A stretch of DNA of 64,000 nucleotides from an uncultured Cyclobacteriaceae bacterium (GTDB lineage: Bacteria > Bacteroidota > Bacteroidia > Cytophagales > Cyclobacteriaceae): assembly GCA_947492745.1 (NCBI GenBank), contig CANLOE010000014.1, forward strand, positions 17,861 to 81,860. The letters run 5' to 3'. A program made the translations under genes and the position numbers. The notes beneath the pieces are model-generated. The model saw only the letters and a program-made list of their open reading frames with translations, was not told where the DNA came from and did not search any database. The stretch's first letter is position 1, and each line of letters opens with the position of its first letter. Below are positions 39,159-49,284 of the stretch, piece by piece.

Positions 39159-39374
39159 ATGAAAAACAAGAAATTAGCTTTGGATAAGCTGAAGGTCAAT
39201 AGTTTCAATACTTCTATGGAGAACCTTAATGGCGGTATGAAAGCTATAGAATTAACGGGATTTTATATTATTTGTGTCTATTCGGACCCGGAATTATGTC
39301 CTACAGGGCAAACTTGCCCGGAATGTGCCTACACGGTAGTGCAGGCAGAATGTCAAGACCCTTTTTCTCGTTGA
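39159..39374 (+). CDS. RiPP-like precursor peptide with GG-type leader
   Basis: A 71-aa peptide. The leader-like N-terminus (KNKKLALDKLKVNSFNTSMEN) ends in LNGG, the double-glycine cleavage site, and resembles Bacteroidota natural product precursors such as those of the class I lanthipeptide/pinensin type. The core has five cysteines (in ICVY, ELCPTG, QTCPEC, AEC) and several Ser/Thr. No lanthionine-forming, radical SAM or protease-transporter gene is in the window, so the modification system must lie elsewhere, or the peptide is exported unmodified. It stands alone between tmRNA and dnaX. Confidence 0.7.
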   Translation: MKNKKLALDKLKVNSFNTSMENLNGGMKAIELTGFYIICVYSDPELCPTGQTCPECAYTVVQAECQDPFSR

Positions 39375-39644
39375 CCCGGAAGTGTTGATTTATTCCGGTA
39401 ACAATGATCGTAAAAGTTCTGTAGCGTTCTGAAGTGAAATTTTCCGGGTTTTGAAGCTTTGCTCAAGAATTCGCTATGGGTTCAATATACTTGCGACGCT
39501 ATGGGTGGTCTGATATACCCAAAGGAAATTTTGGATGTATTTACTGCGCTGAGGAGAAATTTTTCGTAAGTCTAAAAATAGAGGTGAAATAAGTTTTAGG
39601 TCAAAATCGGCGGTCATTTCATCCTTTATTTTTAACTTGCGGCG

Positions 39645-41329
39645 ATGGAACAGTTTGTGGTATCAGCAAGAAAGTACAGACCGCTGGGTTTTGCGGAAGT
39701 AGTTGGTCAAGAACACATTACGACTACACTGAAAAACGCAATCGATAACAATCATTTGGCGCAAGCCTTATTGTTTTGCGGCCCAAGGGGGGTCGGTAAG
39801 ACTACTTGTGCCCGTATCCTGGCCCGAATGGTCAACGGTTTTGATGAAAGCAGTTCATCCAACAATCTGAACATCTACGAGTTGGATGCTGCTTCCAATA
39901 ACTCGGTAGATGATATCCGTAACCTCATCGATCAGGTGCGGTACCCCCCACAGCAGGGAAACTATAAAGTGTACATCATCGATGAGGTGCACATGTTATC
40001 CAATGCGGCTTTTAATGCCTTTCTAAAAACGCTGGAAGAGCCTCCGGAGTATGCTATTTTTATCTTGGCGACCACTGAGAAGCATAAAGTAATTCCTACG
40101 ATTTTATCGCGATGCCAGATTTTCGATTTTAATCGGATACAGGTGAGTGATATCACTTATCATCTGAAAAAAATAGCGGAGAAAGAAGATATAGCCGCTG
40201 AAGATGAAGCATTGCACCTTATCGCCCAAAAGGCAGATGGGGCTTTGCGCGATGCACTATCGATTTTTGACCTTATCGTCACCTTTTCTTCGGGCAATAC
40301 CATCACCTATAAAACCACTATCGATAATCTGCATATTCTGGATTATGACTACTACTTTCAGGTAACTGAGCAATTAGTAGGGGAGGATTTATCCGGGGCA
40401 CTGCTGACCTTTGATGAAATATTGAAAAAAGGCTTTGATGGGCATAACTTTGTCACAGGGCTATGCGAACACTTCAGAAACCTATTAGTGTGCAAAGACA
40501 ATGCTACCATACAGCTTCTGGAAGTATCGGAGACCGTTAAGGAAAAATACAGGACACAGGCCAATGCAGTTCCTATCTCCTACCTTCTGAGCGCCCTTAA
40601 CCTGGGTAGTCAGTGTGATATATCCTACAAAGGGAGTAAGAACCAACGCTTGCATGTGGAACTGGTATTGATGAAAATGGCGCATCTCAAGTCTGCTATT
40701 CAGCTTGCGGGACAGACGACCCCTTCGACAGAAGGGGTAAAAAAAAAAGTGAGCTGAATGAGAAAAAAGATAAGCCTGGACCCGCTACAACTACTTTAAG
40801 GGGGGCTGATAGCGTCAAAAAAAACAATATACTCAAACAGGATAAACTGAGTAAGACCATCCGACTGCCGAATGAGGGCGATTTACTGAAAAATATCGAA
40901 TCCAGAAATAAAGAAGGTAAAAACCCGAAGGAAGAGCAGGAAAGTACTATTGTTACCGGAGATGATGATTTTAGTTTTGAACAACTGAAGCAACATTGGA
41001 AAGACTTCTCCCAACAACTAAAAAGAGAAAACAGAGAGGCTGCCTATGGCGTACTGAACCAAGACATCCGCTTGGAAGAAGGTAATAGGGTGGTACTTAT
41101 GCTATCTAATCCATTAGAAGAAGATATTCTGGATAAGTTCAAGCCTGAACTGATGGTATATCTAAAGGAAAAGCTAAACAATGGTCGCCTTCGACTCGCT
41201 GTAGAATTTGGTAAGGTCAGTACCGTTAAAAAGATATATACGAACAAAGAAAAGCTCAATTATTTGATAGGAAAAGCCCCCTTATTGGGCAAGTTAAGGA
41301 ACCGACTGGGACTTGACGCGGATTTTTAG
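39645..41329 (+). CDS. dnaX: DNA polymerase III gamma/tau subunit with -1 frame slippage
   Basis: The zero frame gives a 370-aa gamma-like product ending at 40757. Motifs: Walker A GPRGVGKTTCARIL, the DEVHMLS box, sensor ATTEKHKVIPTILSRCQIFDF. The four-cysteine zinc module found in many DnaX proteins is absent after Walker A, as in several Bacteroidota. At 40739-40748 there are ten A. Reading in the -1 frame from there gives SELNEKKDKPG... to LGLDADF at 41329, a complete tau tail with FEQLKQHWKDF. Both products are therefore encoded, as in dnaX genes using slippage. Confidence 0.92.
40720..40748 (+). promoter_or_regulatory. Hairpin plus A10 slippage site in dnaX
   Basis: Perfect 7-bp stem CCCCTTC (40720-40726) and GAAGGGG (40731-40737), loop GACA, then T and ten A (40739-40748). 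A hairpin followed by a homopolymer run can drive transcriptional slippage or reiterative frameshifting and would set the gamma/tau ratio. Confidence 0.7.
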
Positions 41330-41344
41330 GTTATCGTCGGAAAA

Positions 41345-41755
41345 TCAAATGCTGGCCAGCTTGATTTCGCTGAGTGCATGTTCAGTTAATGGCTTTGTGA
41401 TAAATTTGATTACGTAGTTGTTATTGACGATTTTGTCTATATCTCTTTTGTTATCAGAGCTGGATAAGATGATGACCTTACATTTATCCTTCAAATTATC
41501 GTTGAACTTCTCGAACTCATATAAGAATACGAATCCATCTACGATAGGCATATTAATATCCAAAAAAATCAAATTAGGGACCTTGTTTACGTCATTTTCA
41601 TTCTCGCGCAAATAATCAAGTGCTTTCTTGCCTGAATTTTTAACTTCCACTTCATTGGCGAACTTGGTAATCTCAATTATTCTTTTGCTAATAAAGTTGT
41701 CCGTGTCATTGTCATCCACTAACATCACGAGATTTATAGCCTTGGAGTCGGTCAT
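41345..41755 (-). CDS. Single-domain response regulator
   Basis: A 136-aa receiver domain with the acidic pair VDDNDTD, phospho-acceptor Asp in LIFLDINMP, SSS switch and KFITKPL lysine. No output domain, so it should act through protein contacts. The partner histidine kinase is not in the window. It is convergent with dnaX, 15 bp apart. Confidence 0.9.
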   Translation of the reverse strand: MTDSKAINLVMLVDDNDTDNFISKRIIEITKFANEVEVKNSGKKALDYLRENENDVNKVPNLIFLDINMPIVDGFVFLYEFEKFNDNLKDKCKVIILSSSDNKRDIDKIVNNNYVIKFITKPLTEHALSEIKLASI

Positions 41756-42002
41756 TCTTATATAACTTTATTAAAATACTGGAATAGATACTGTCCAAAT
41801 ACAGGTACATTCTGCGGACTATATTGCTACCATACTATAACAGATCGATAGTTTAAAAATAATGTTAATATGCTTTTATCTACTCAACTTACGTAGTATC
41901 AAAGTTATTATTTTTTCAATAAATAAAAATAGTCCTTCACAATATAAGCACGAATATAATAAAAGCTATTGTTTTGAGCTTTTATTAATTTCAATATAAC
42001 GA

Positions 42003-44144
42003 TTAATCCGTAGCAGAGGACTGCTTTTTGATTTTGAGTTTTTCTCCAAGACTTAAATCAAAGGAAGACTTTCGATTCCATGCCATTAGGTCTTTTATAC
42101 TGACACCATAACTTCTGGCGATGTTGTACATGGTTTCTCCCGGTTTTACTTCGTGTAGTGTGTAAGCTTGAGGTTCTTCCATGACAGTACTCTCTTTTTC
42201 CGTCGATGTTATCTCCTCGGTTTCAGTAGTCAGTGTAGCCATCGGTGCTTTCACCTTAAGCTCTTGACCTATGCTCAACCCATCCTGTACTCTGATGTTG
42301 TTCCACTCGACGAGCTCCATCACACCTACGTTGTATCGTTTGCCCAGGCTATACAATGTCTCTCCTTGTGTTACTGTATGGATGGTTTCATTGCTCCCTT
42401 TATCCACTTTATCGGTAGGTGTGGGTGTTTCTTTTTTCAAGGAGTTAGAGGTCCGGTCCCTATCCGTATTTTCCGGTTTTTTTGTAGGGGGGCTTACCGC
42501 TACAATGACGGTCTCTTGCATTTTCTCTGATTCGATACTAGGCTCTACACGTACCGTTACACTATCTATTGTTGGCTCTATAGGTGGTTTTGATCGATCC
42601 TTATGCTCAATGTCCGTTTTCGTGATACTGTCTGTTCGTATAGGGGAGGTAGTGACCACAGGAGTCTCTTTCTTTTTGATGAGGGCCTTTTTCTGAACTG
42701 TGACGATGGTCTTTTTGGGGGCTTTTGATGTCGATGGCTGTTTTTTGGGGATAGGCTTCGGATTATCGCTTTTCTTCTGGGTTATCTGCGTTTTCTTTAT
42801 GTTTTGTGCCTTTTCCTTGTCTGTGGAATTGGTATTGACCTTTCTGTACTCTATGGGTACGCTGGCGGGCCTCAGGAAGCGGAGCCATAATACACGACCG
42901 GGCTTTAGTGCACTTTTTGCTTTTATACGGTTCTTGTCCATCAGTTTCTTTAGCCGTATGCCGTATTTTTGAGATATGCTCCACAAGCTCTCTCCCTGCC
43001 TGACCGTATGAAAGTGCGTTCTTGCTTTAGAACGCTTGCGGCTGAGGTAGTAAGCTTTTCCCTGTATGGCGTGATGACTGATGTCGATATCATTGTAGGC
43101 CAGAAATTTGCTCAATAGTAAATCTCCCTTTTTAGCAAGTTCAGCTACATCGTCATCGCTTCTTGGTACTATCGCGGGCAGTCCATTGGCACGGATGAAG
43201 GACGGTTCTTCGGCATTGCGCATTTTTTTGATGACGGGATATTTTTCACTTTCCTTATCATCGTATTGAACGGGCTTTTCGATTACTTTGGCAAGGGGTG
43301 AGGTTTGCTGTTCTGAAAATTGTTGTAGCTCTATTCCTGAACCTGGGATGATGACACTATACGTCCTATCGGTAGGTACTCTGCCTCTTTTCAGCCACTT
43401 ATTATAGGTCATCAGTCGATCTTCTTCCACTCCGGTTTCTTTGGCGATTTCCTTCAGGGTCTTGTTGCCTCCTCGGGTATACTCAGCGATTTCTATCTTT
43501 GGGACAGATTTGCCTACCGCATCTTGAAAAGCAATTTTGTGGGCCAGGTATTTTTTGACATACCAGTAAGTCTTCTTGTTGATATCCATTGATTTGACCC
43601 CATTGTACTTGTCACCTTCAGAGCGCATAACGCCTCCTGCCCCCATCTGATAGGCTTGCAGTGCTTTTAGCCAGTTGTTGAAATAGAAGTTGTTCTTTTT
43701 GAAGTATCGGGCAGCACCACGACTGGAAGCGACGATATTCTTTCTCTCGTCTACTTGTGCATCTACGCGCATTCCCATTTCATGAGCCGTAAAGTCCTTG
43801 AACTGCCAGAAACCTACAGCTTTAGAAGAGGAGACCGCATCGGATATCAGGGCGCTCTCTTGCAGAACGAGGTACTTGATGTCATCGGGGACATTCTCTT
43901 CTTTGAATATCCGCTCAATGGTAGGGAAGTAGGTATTTGCTCGCTCGACCTTGATATTGAAGTACTTTGGATAGCGGGTCAACTTGTCCACATCGGCTTG
44001 TATTTCCTTTCGGACAGCTTCGGATAACTTGAGCTGAATACCGACCGCTTCCATTTTTGAGGGTACTTTAGGAGACTGGGCGTAGACTGGGCGGTACACT
44101 GGGCCCATAAAAAACAGTACAATGATAATAATGCCTTTTTTCAT
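42003..44144 (-). CDS. Lytic transglycosylase with LysM domains (MltD-like)
   Basis: A 713-aa protein. A signal peptide is followed by a lytic transglycosylase domain with the catalytic Glu in LVLQESAL and the VGFWQFKDFTAHEMG and AARYFKK motifs. Then come LysM domains (RQGESLWSISQKYGI, TQGETLYSLGKRYNV, KPGETMYNIARSYGV, plus a degenerate one earlier) and a long Lys/Thr/Pro-rich linker at residues about 440-590. It cleaves peptidoglycan from the periplasm. It lies about 100 bp after the O-methyltransferase gene on the same strand. Confidence 0.92.
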   Translation of the reverse strand: MKKGIIIIVLFFMGPVYRPVYAQSPKVPSKMEAVGIQLKLSEAVRKEIQADVDKLTRYPKYFNIKVERANTYFPTIERIFKEENVPDDIKYLVLQESALISDAVSSSKAVGFWQFKDFTAHEMGMRVDAQVDERKNIVASSRGAARYFKKNNFYFNNWLKALQAYQMGAGGVMRSEGDKYNGVKSMDINKKTYWYVKKYLAHKIAFQDAVGKSVPKIEIAEYTRGGNKTLKEIAKETGVEEDRLMTYNKWLKRGRVPTDRTYSVIIPGSGIELQQFSEQQTSPLAKVIEKPVQYDDKESEKYPVIKKMRNAEEPSFIRANGLPAIVPRSDDDVAELAKKGDLLLSKFLAYNDIDISHHAIQGKAYYLSRKRSKARTHFHTVRQGESLWSISQKYGIRLKKLMDKNRIKAKSALKPGRVLWLRFLRPASVPIEYRKVNTNSTDKEKAQNIKKTQITQKKSDNPKPIPKKQPSTSKAPKKTIVTVQKKALIKKKETPVVTTSPIRTDSITKTDIEHKDRSKPPIEPTIDSVTVRVEPSIESEKMQETVIVAVSPPTKKPENTDRDRTSNSLKKETPTPTDKVDKGSNETIHTVTQGETLYSLGKRYNVGVMELVEWNNIRVQDGLSIGQELKVKAPMATLTTETEEITSTEKESTVMEEPQAYTLHEVKPGETMYNIARSYGVSIKDLMAWNRKSSFDLSLGEKLKIKKQSSATD

Positions 44145-44246
44145 ATGTTTTCGGAGTCATTAAAGGAACATATATGCCTACCTCTACGATTGGCGTCATT
44201 CGTAGGCGAAGACCAGCGCTCATGGCATATACCCTTTATCTATTCT

Positions 44247-44894
44247 TTATGTTTTTCTCATCACCATTAGTCCATCCCGAACAGGGAATAGAACATTTTC
44301 CACTTTGCTGTTTTCCTGTACCTTACGGTTAAAGTCAAGTATGGCTTGGGTATCTTTATCGATTTTCTTCTTTCGGTTCTTTTCTAGGACTTTCCCACTC
44401 CATAGAACATTGTCCGCAATAATAAAGCCACCTTGGCGGACCTTATCGATAACCAGGTCGAAGTATTTCGTATAATTGATTTTATCGGCATCAATAAAGA
44501 CCAGGTCAAAGGTCATATCCAATGCCGGTATGATATCCAGTGCATTACCAAGCAGGTAATCGATCTGATTTTCCATGCCTGCTTTTTTGAAATAACGACG
44601 CACCATATCTTCCAGTTCTTTGTTGATGTCGATGGTGGTCAGTTGCCCGTCCTGAGCCAGTCCTTCTGCTAGACAAAGTGCGGAATAGCCCGTATAGGTG
44701 CCTATTTCCAAAATGCGGCGCGGGCGCAGCATCCATGACAACATCGATAGTACCCTGCCCTGTAAGTGTCCGGATATCATTCTGGGCATTAGTATCTTGG
44801 CGCAGGTCTCGCGCTCCAGCTCCTGCAATAACTCCGGGGCTTCTTGACTATGCTTTTCCACATAGTCCTGTAGTGCTTTGTCGATGAGCTCCAT
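44247..44894 (-). CDS. Class I SAM-dependent O-methyltransferase
   Basis: A 215-aa protein of the catechol-type O-methyltransferase group: ILEIGTYTGYSALCLAEGL (SAM loop), TIDINKELEDMVRRYFKKAG, DLVFIDADKINYTKYFD and NVLWSGKV. The whole length matches the family. The substrate is unknown. Its start is 7 bp after the stop of the M16 protease gene, so the two are an operon. Confidence 0.93.
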   Translation of the reverse strand: MELIDKALQDYVEKHSQEAPELLQELERETCAKILMPRMISGHLQGRVLSMLSWMLRPRRILEIGTYTGYSALCLAEGLAQDGQLTTIDINKELEDMVRRYFKKAGMENQIDYLLGNALDIIPALDMTFDLVFIDADKINYTKYFDLVIDKVRQGGFIIADNVLWSGKVLEKNRKKKIDKDTQAILDFNRKVQENSKVENVLFPVRDGLMVMRKT

Positions 44895-44901
44895 AGTGGT
44901 T

Positions 44902-46143
44902 CTACTTCGGGGAATAAATAAGTTTACTTAATTCGTTTTCGACCAACATTTCATTGGCCACTTCCATCAACTGCCCTGAGGTAATGCTCCGTATCATACC
45001 GATGATGAGTTCCAGACTGTCGATGCGCTGTCTGTCGAGCAGGCTTTTGCCCATCATGAGCATCAAGTTGGAATTATTCTCCTCGGCCATGGCCAGTTGT
45101 CCTATGAGCTGTTCCTTGGCCATGTGCAATTGATTCGTGCCCAGTGCTACTTCCCGCAACTTCTTGAACTCCTTTTGGATCAATTTTATGCTGCGCTCCA
45201 ATTGCTTGGGGTCCGTAGCGAAAAAAACGCCGAAAAGGCCCGTATCCGAGTAAGGTTGGTAGTGGGCATCTATGGCATAGACAAAACCATACTTCTCCCT
45301 AAGTGCCAGGTTCAATCTAGAGTTCATCCCCGGTCCTCCAAGCACATTGACCAACATAAAGAAGGGCAAGCGATTATCGGACTCCAGTCGATAGGCGGTC
45401 CTTCCTAGGGCGCAGTGCGACTGATGGACATTTTTACCAAAGGTCTCTTCCCGAGGTCGGTAATCTTCAAAAGGGCGGCGCGGCCTATTTGCGGTAAAGA
45501 TAGGAATATTTGTCAGGTACTTTTCTGCTTGACGCTTGACCTCCTTAAAAGGAATGTTTCCTACCGAAGAGAAAACGATCTTACCGGTGTTTATAGTATT
45601 GGCAATGAAGCTTTTGAAGTCCTCCCTTGTAAAAGAACCGACACTATCCTCAGTGCCTAGGATATTCATTCCTAAGGAGTGTTTACCGAAAATCACCCTA
45701 TCGAACTCGTCTTGGATAGCATCATCGGGAGTGTCTCGGTACATGCTCATTTCTTCAAGAATCACATTGCGTTCTTTTTCTATTTCCTTTTCGGGAAAGA
45801 CAGAATCAAAAGTGATATCTACCAACAGCTCGAATGCTTTTTCGAAATGAGTGTCCAAAACGGCTGCATAAAAGGCTATCTTCTCTTTGGTCGTAAAGGC
45901 ATTGAGTTCTCCTCCAACGGACTCCAAGCGATTGAGTACATGGAATACCTTGCGCTTTGTAGTACCCTTAAAGGCCATATGCTCCCAGAAGTGAGCAATA
46001 CCCTGATTTTCCTCTTCCTCGTCGCGGCTCCCGATATCCAATATAAAACCGCAGTGTACGATTTTGGTAGTGCTGACTTGTTTATGTACTAAACGAATGC
46101 CATTGGGAAGTGTATGTATCTCGTAATCTATCATTGCTGTCAA
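44902..46143 (-). CDS. M16-family zinc metalloprotease
   Basis: A 413-aa protein with the inverted zinc motif HFWEHMAFKGT (HxxEH) near residue 66 and a downstream Glu in the ERNVILEEMSMYRDTPDD segment. The C-terminal half contains the inactive second domain, with LVNVLGGPGMNSRLNLALREKYGFVY. Typical short single-chain M16 enzyme of Bacteroidota, probably cytoplasmic as no signal peptide is seen. Confidence 0.93.
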   Translation of the reverse strand: MTAMIDYEIHTLPNGIRLVHKQVSTTKIVHCGFILDIGSRDEEEENQGIAHFWEHMAFKGTTKRKVFHVLNRLESVGGELNAFTTKEKIAFYAAVLDTHFEKAFELLVDITFDSVFPEKEIEKERNVILEEMSMYRDTPDDAIQDEFDRVIFGKHSLGMNILGTEDSVGSFTREDFKSFIANTINTGKIVFSSVGNIPFKEVKRQAEKYLTNIPIFTANRPRRPFEDYRPREETFGKNVHQSHCALGRTAYRLESDNRLPFFMLVNVLGGPGMNSRLNLALREKYGFVYAIDAHYQPYSDTGLFGVFFATDPKQLERSIKLIQKEFKKLREVALGTNQLHMAKEQLIGQLAMAEENNSNLMLMMGKSLLDRQRIDSLELIIGMIRSITSGQLMEVANEMLVENELSKLIYSPK

Positions 46144-46309
46144 ACTACAAATCTAGTCAATTTTAAAGCCATTTACTGTCTTATTGTCAAGCTTTTCGAG
46201 AGCTATCCTCTTTTATGGTATTGATGTAAGTTGTTGTATGTCAGTGTTTAATGAGCTGTCTACTGCGGAGGGGGTACTATATGGGCAGTGGATGGGAAGG
46301 AAAATGCGG

Positions 46310-47179
46310 CTATAGTCGGTCAAGCACTTTCTTTATAAGCGTATTAATGGTACGTCCGGGGTTTTCGGAAAACTTGTTTTTTATCCTATTGGCAATGATG
46401 GCGTTCACGCTCAGCATTTCGTGTCCTAGTAGTTTTGCCATGGCATAATATCCAGCGGTTTCCATTTCAAAGTTGGTCAGCCAGAAATCATTGTAATGGA
46501 AGTAGTTGAGGTGCTCTATTAGTTTGGGCATTTTAAGGGGAAGGCGCAATTTCCTGCCCTGTGGGCCGTAGAAACCAGGGCAGGTCACTGTATTGCCCTT
46601 GAGCATGTCGAAGGCTACCTTTTCCCTCAACATCGCCGAACCTTGTGCCAGATAAGGGAGGTAGGGCAAAGATATCTGTTTCCGGAACTCTTCTATAATG
46701 TCCAGTTCGGAAGTACTATTGGGAAGGTCGTAAAAGTACATTAGCGAGTCCAGTCCTATGGCATAGTCGGAAACCAGATGGGTATCCAATGGGATATCCT
46801 CCTGTAAAGCGCCCGAAGTACCAATGCGTATAATATTGAGTTTGCGTTTCTTTTTTTTTACCTCTCGTTTTTTCAGGTCGATATTGACCAGTGCATCCAG
46901 TTCGGTCAGAAATATCTCAATATTGTCAGTTCCCATCCCTGTACTGATGACAGTAATCCTTTTTCCCTTGTATCGGCCCACATGCGTAATGAACTCCCGC
47001 TTGTTCATTTCAAATTCGATGGCATCGAAGTGCTGGCTCACGGTATATACCCTTCCAGGGTCTCCTACAGTAATGACCGTGTCAGATACATGTACCGGTT
47101 TCAGATTGAGATGGTACACACTCCCATCGGGATTGAGGATAAGGTCTGCTTCAGAGATTTTAGTCATAAAATAGGCCAC
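46310..47179 (-). CDS. Nucleoside phosphorylase (uridine phosphorylase type)
   Basis: A 289-aa protein: TVGDPGRVYTVSQHFDAIEF, VISTGMGTDNIEIFLTELDAL, IRIGTSGALQEDIPL and NFEMETAGYYAMAKLLGHEML. These are the PNP/UDP-family phosphate and nucleoside-binding motifs. It splits a nucleoside with phosphate; uridine is most probable. It stands alone in the minus-strand run. Confidence 0.9.
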   Translation of the reverse strand: MAYFMTKISEADLILNPDGSVYHLNLKPVHVSDTVITVGDPGRVYTVSQHFDAIEFEMNKREFITHVGRYKGKRITVISTGMGTDNIEIFLTELDALVNIDLKKREVKKKKRKLNIIRIGTSGALQEDIPLDTHLVSDYAIGLDSLMYFYDLPNSTSELDIIEEFRKQISLPYLPYLAQGSAMLREKVAFDMLKGNTVTCPGFYGPQGRKLRLPLKMPKLIEHLNYFHYNDFWLTNFEMETAGYYAMAKLLGHEMLSVNAIIANRIKNKFSENPGRTINTLIKKVLDRL

Positions 47180-47329
47180 TATAGGTTTTATATCATCAAT
47201 ATAAGGCTTTTCAGGTGCATTTTAAGCACTTTACAATAGCGGAATCCTATTTTTTGAAATAAAAAAAATCATTTGGAAGAAAATTGAGTTTAATAGTCTG
47301 ATTTGTAATGTATTGATTTTTCTGTCTGC

Positions 47330-48259
47330 TTAGGACTTATAAGGGTTGCGGCCGTTCATCTCTTTAGGATAATAACCGGTACCATCGTAATCCCTTTTTT
47401 TAGGGTGTTCGACGCAAGTCTCGGAGCAGGCGCCCTCATATTCCCACCCACAACGCTCACAGATATGCACATGAAGGTTACAGACCGGATTGGCGCAGTT
47501 GACCATATGAGTACTGGGAGTGCCGCAGATATGGCATTTGGAGATGATTTTGGGATTGATACTATTGACCTCTGCTACTACACGATTATCAAAGACATAA
47601 CAAGACCCTTCAAAATCTTCCCCTCCTTCTTCGATGCCGTAGTTGATGATACCTCCATGAAGCTGATATACGTTTTCAAACCCCTGTTCCAAGAGATAGG
47701 CACTTGCTTTTTCGCACTTGATTCCACCGGTGCAGTAGGTGATGACCTTCTTATCCTTGTATTGTTGCAACTGCTCCAGCTGACCGGGCATATCGCGAAA
47801 GTTTTCGATGTCCATGGTTATTGCTCCACGAAACCTGCCCGATTCGTGTTCATAATTAGACCGACAGTCCAAGAGAACAACATCCTCCTGCTCTTTCATC
47901 ACCTTGAAGTCTTTTGGGGCCAAGTGTATCCCCGTGTTTACGTTAGGGTCGATATGTTTAAATCCCGAATGGACGATTTCGGGTTTGACACGGACATGCA
48001 GCTTTTCAAAAGCATGTTGATGATGCGCTTCTACCTTAAAGTCGATTTCAGAAAATCGTGGGTCGGCTTTAAGGGTGCTCCTATATCGCTCGCAATCTTC
48101 TCTAAGACCGGACACGGTCCCGTTCAAGCCCTCGGAAGCGACGATGATGCGCCCTTTGAGGTTATTTTCCAAACAGTACAAATGGTGTTCTTCCCGAAAC
48201 AGCTCGGTGTCCGTTATAGGCGTATAACAGTAATAGAGTAGGATTTGATATGCTTTCAT
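47330..48259 (-). CDS. trhO: tRNA uridine(34) hydroxylase (rhodanese-related)
   Basis: A 309-aa protein: ALEG-type N-terminal domain (GRIIVASEGLNGTVSG), rhodanese domain with active Cys in TYCTGGIKCEKAS, and a C-terminal Cys-rich zinc-binding tail (CHICGTPSTHMVNCANPVCN and HICERCGWEYEGACSETC). It hydroxylates U34 of some tRNAs using oxygen. Full length. Confidence 0.95.
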   Translation of the reverse strand: MKAYQILLYYCYTPITDTELFREEHHLYCLENNLKGRIIVASEGLNGTVSGLREDCERYRSTLKADPRFSEIDFKVEAHHQHAFEKLHVRVKPEIVHSGFKHIDPNVNTGIHLAPKDFKVMKEQEDVVLLDCRSNYEHESGRFRGAITMDIENFRDMPGQLEQLQQYKDKKVITYCTGGIKCEKASAYLLEQGFENVYQLHGGIINYGIEEGGEDFEGSCYVFDNRVVAEVNSINPKIISKCHICGTPSTHMVNCANPVCNLHVHICERCGWEYEGACSETCVEHPKKRDYDGTGYYPKEMNGRNPYKS

Positions 48260-48401
48260 AATAACGGTACCTTGTTGCAGGCAAGGTGTTATATGGAATA
48301 ATTGATTGTTGAATACATAGGTTGCTTATCTGTTCTATCTCTAAAGATAAAAGCCCTATTGCTTATGGTAACAGTGATAGCCGCTTGTTAGGTTCCTTTT
48401 T

Positions 48402-49040
48402 TCAGGATTTGATGGCTTGGGCAGGGTTTCCAAATACGGTCTCTCCCGCCTTGACATCGGCAATGACAATGGAGCCGGCACCTACTCGGGCATTTTTACC
48501 GATGGTCACACCGGATACAATGATAGCTCCCGAGCCGATAAATGCCCCTTCTTCTATTTTTGCACCTGTATTGACCACACTTGCCGCACCTATTTGTACT
48601 AGGTCCCCCAGCTCTGCTTCATGATCTATGACCGAATTGGTATGTAATAAACAATGATTGCCCACTTTAGCATGAGCTCCTATTGTCACGCCACTGTTGA
48701 TGAAATTACCATGAGCGATATGGGCCGATGTGGCCAGATGCGCCGAGGAGTGTACCGCATTGACAGGCATCACTTTTCTACGCTCTTTGAGTAAAGTAAC
48801 CAAGCCCTTTCTATAGCTCTGATCATCCACGGCGATGAAGGCCTCGCACTTCTTTCCGATGTATTTTAAATAACCATCATCATCGGTACTGCCCATGATG
48901 GCGATATCGTCGATCTCTTGTTGATGTAGGTCTTTGTTATCGTCCAAAAAGCAATATACGATGACCCCATTCTGCTGAAATATCTCCAAAGCAGCTTTTC
49001 CTAGGCTGCCGGCCCCTAATATGATGACAGGTTTGTCCAT
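48402..49040 (-). CDS. NeuD/PglD-type sugar O-acyltransferase
   Basis: A 212-aa protein. N-terminal Rossmann-like part (VIILGAGSLGKAALEIFQQNG), then a left-handed beta helix of hexapeptide repeats (INSGVTIGAHAKVGNHCLLHTNSVIDHEAELGD...). The active His is in SVIDHEAE. It transfers an acetyl group to an amino-sugar nucleotide, usually for surface glycan synthesis. No glycan genes are beside it. Confidence 0.9.
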   Translation of the reverse strand: MDKPVIILGAGSLGKAALEIFQQNGVIVYCFLDDNKDLHQQEIDDIAIMGSTDDDGYLKYIGKKCEAFIAVDDQSYRKGLVTLLKERRKVMPVNAVHSSAHLATSAHIAHGNFINSGVTIGAHAKVGNHCLLHTNSVIDHEAELGDLVQIGAASVVNTGAKIEEGAFIGSGAIIVSGVTIGKNARVGAGSIVIADVKAGETVFGNPAQAIKS

Positions 49041-49284
49041 AATACTATATAGTGTAAAAAAGAAAAAGCAAAGGTAAGGCTATAATCTTAATTCTTCAAC
49101 CTAGAGATGGACCATTAAAATGAGAGCTTCGAGGCTGTTCTGAAATGTGTCTTTTGTTTCCGATGTCCCAATGTCCTTTTTGTGACACACCATTTTGTTG
49201 AAAATTTCCCTGAATAGCACAGCTATCTTTATTAGTCGATATTGCTTCCAAAACAAGCGATAACAAATCATCGAATATTTTTAA

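Noticed and set aside
47405..48241. 278-codon plus-strand frame antisense to trhO
   Set aside because: Long but opposite a full-length trhO with all motifs; typical mirror frame of a biased gene.
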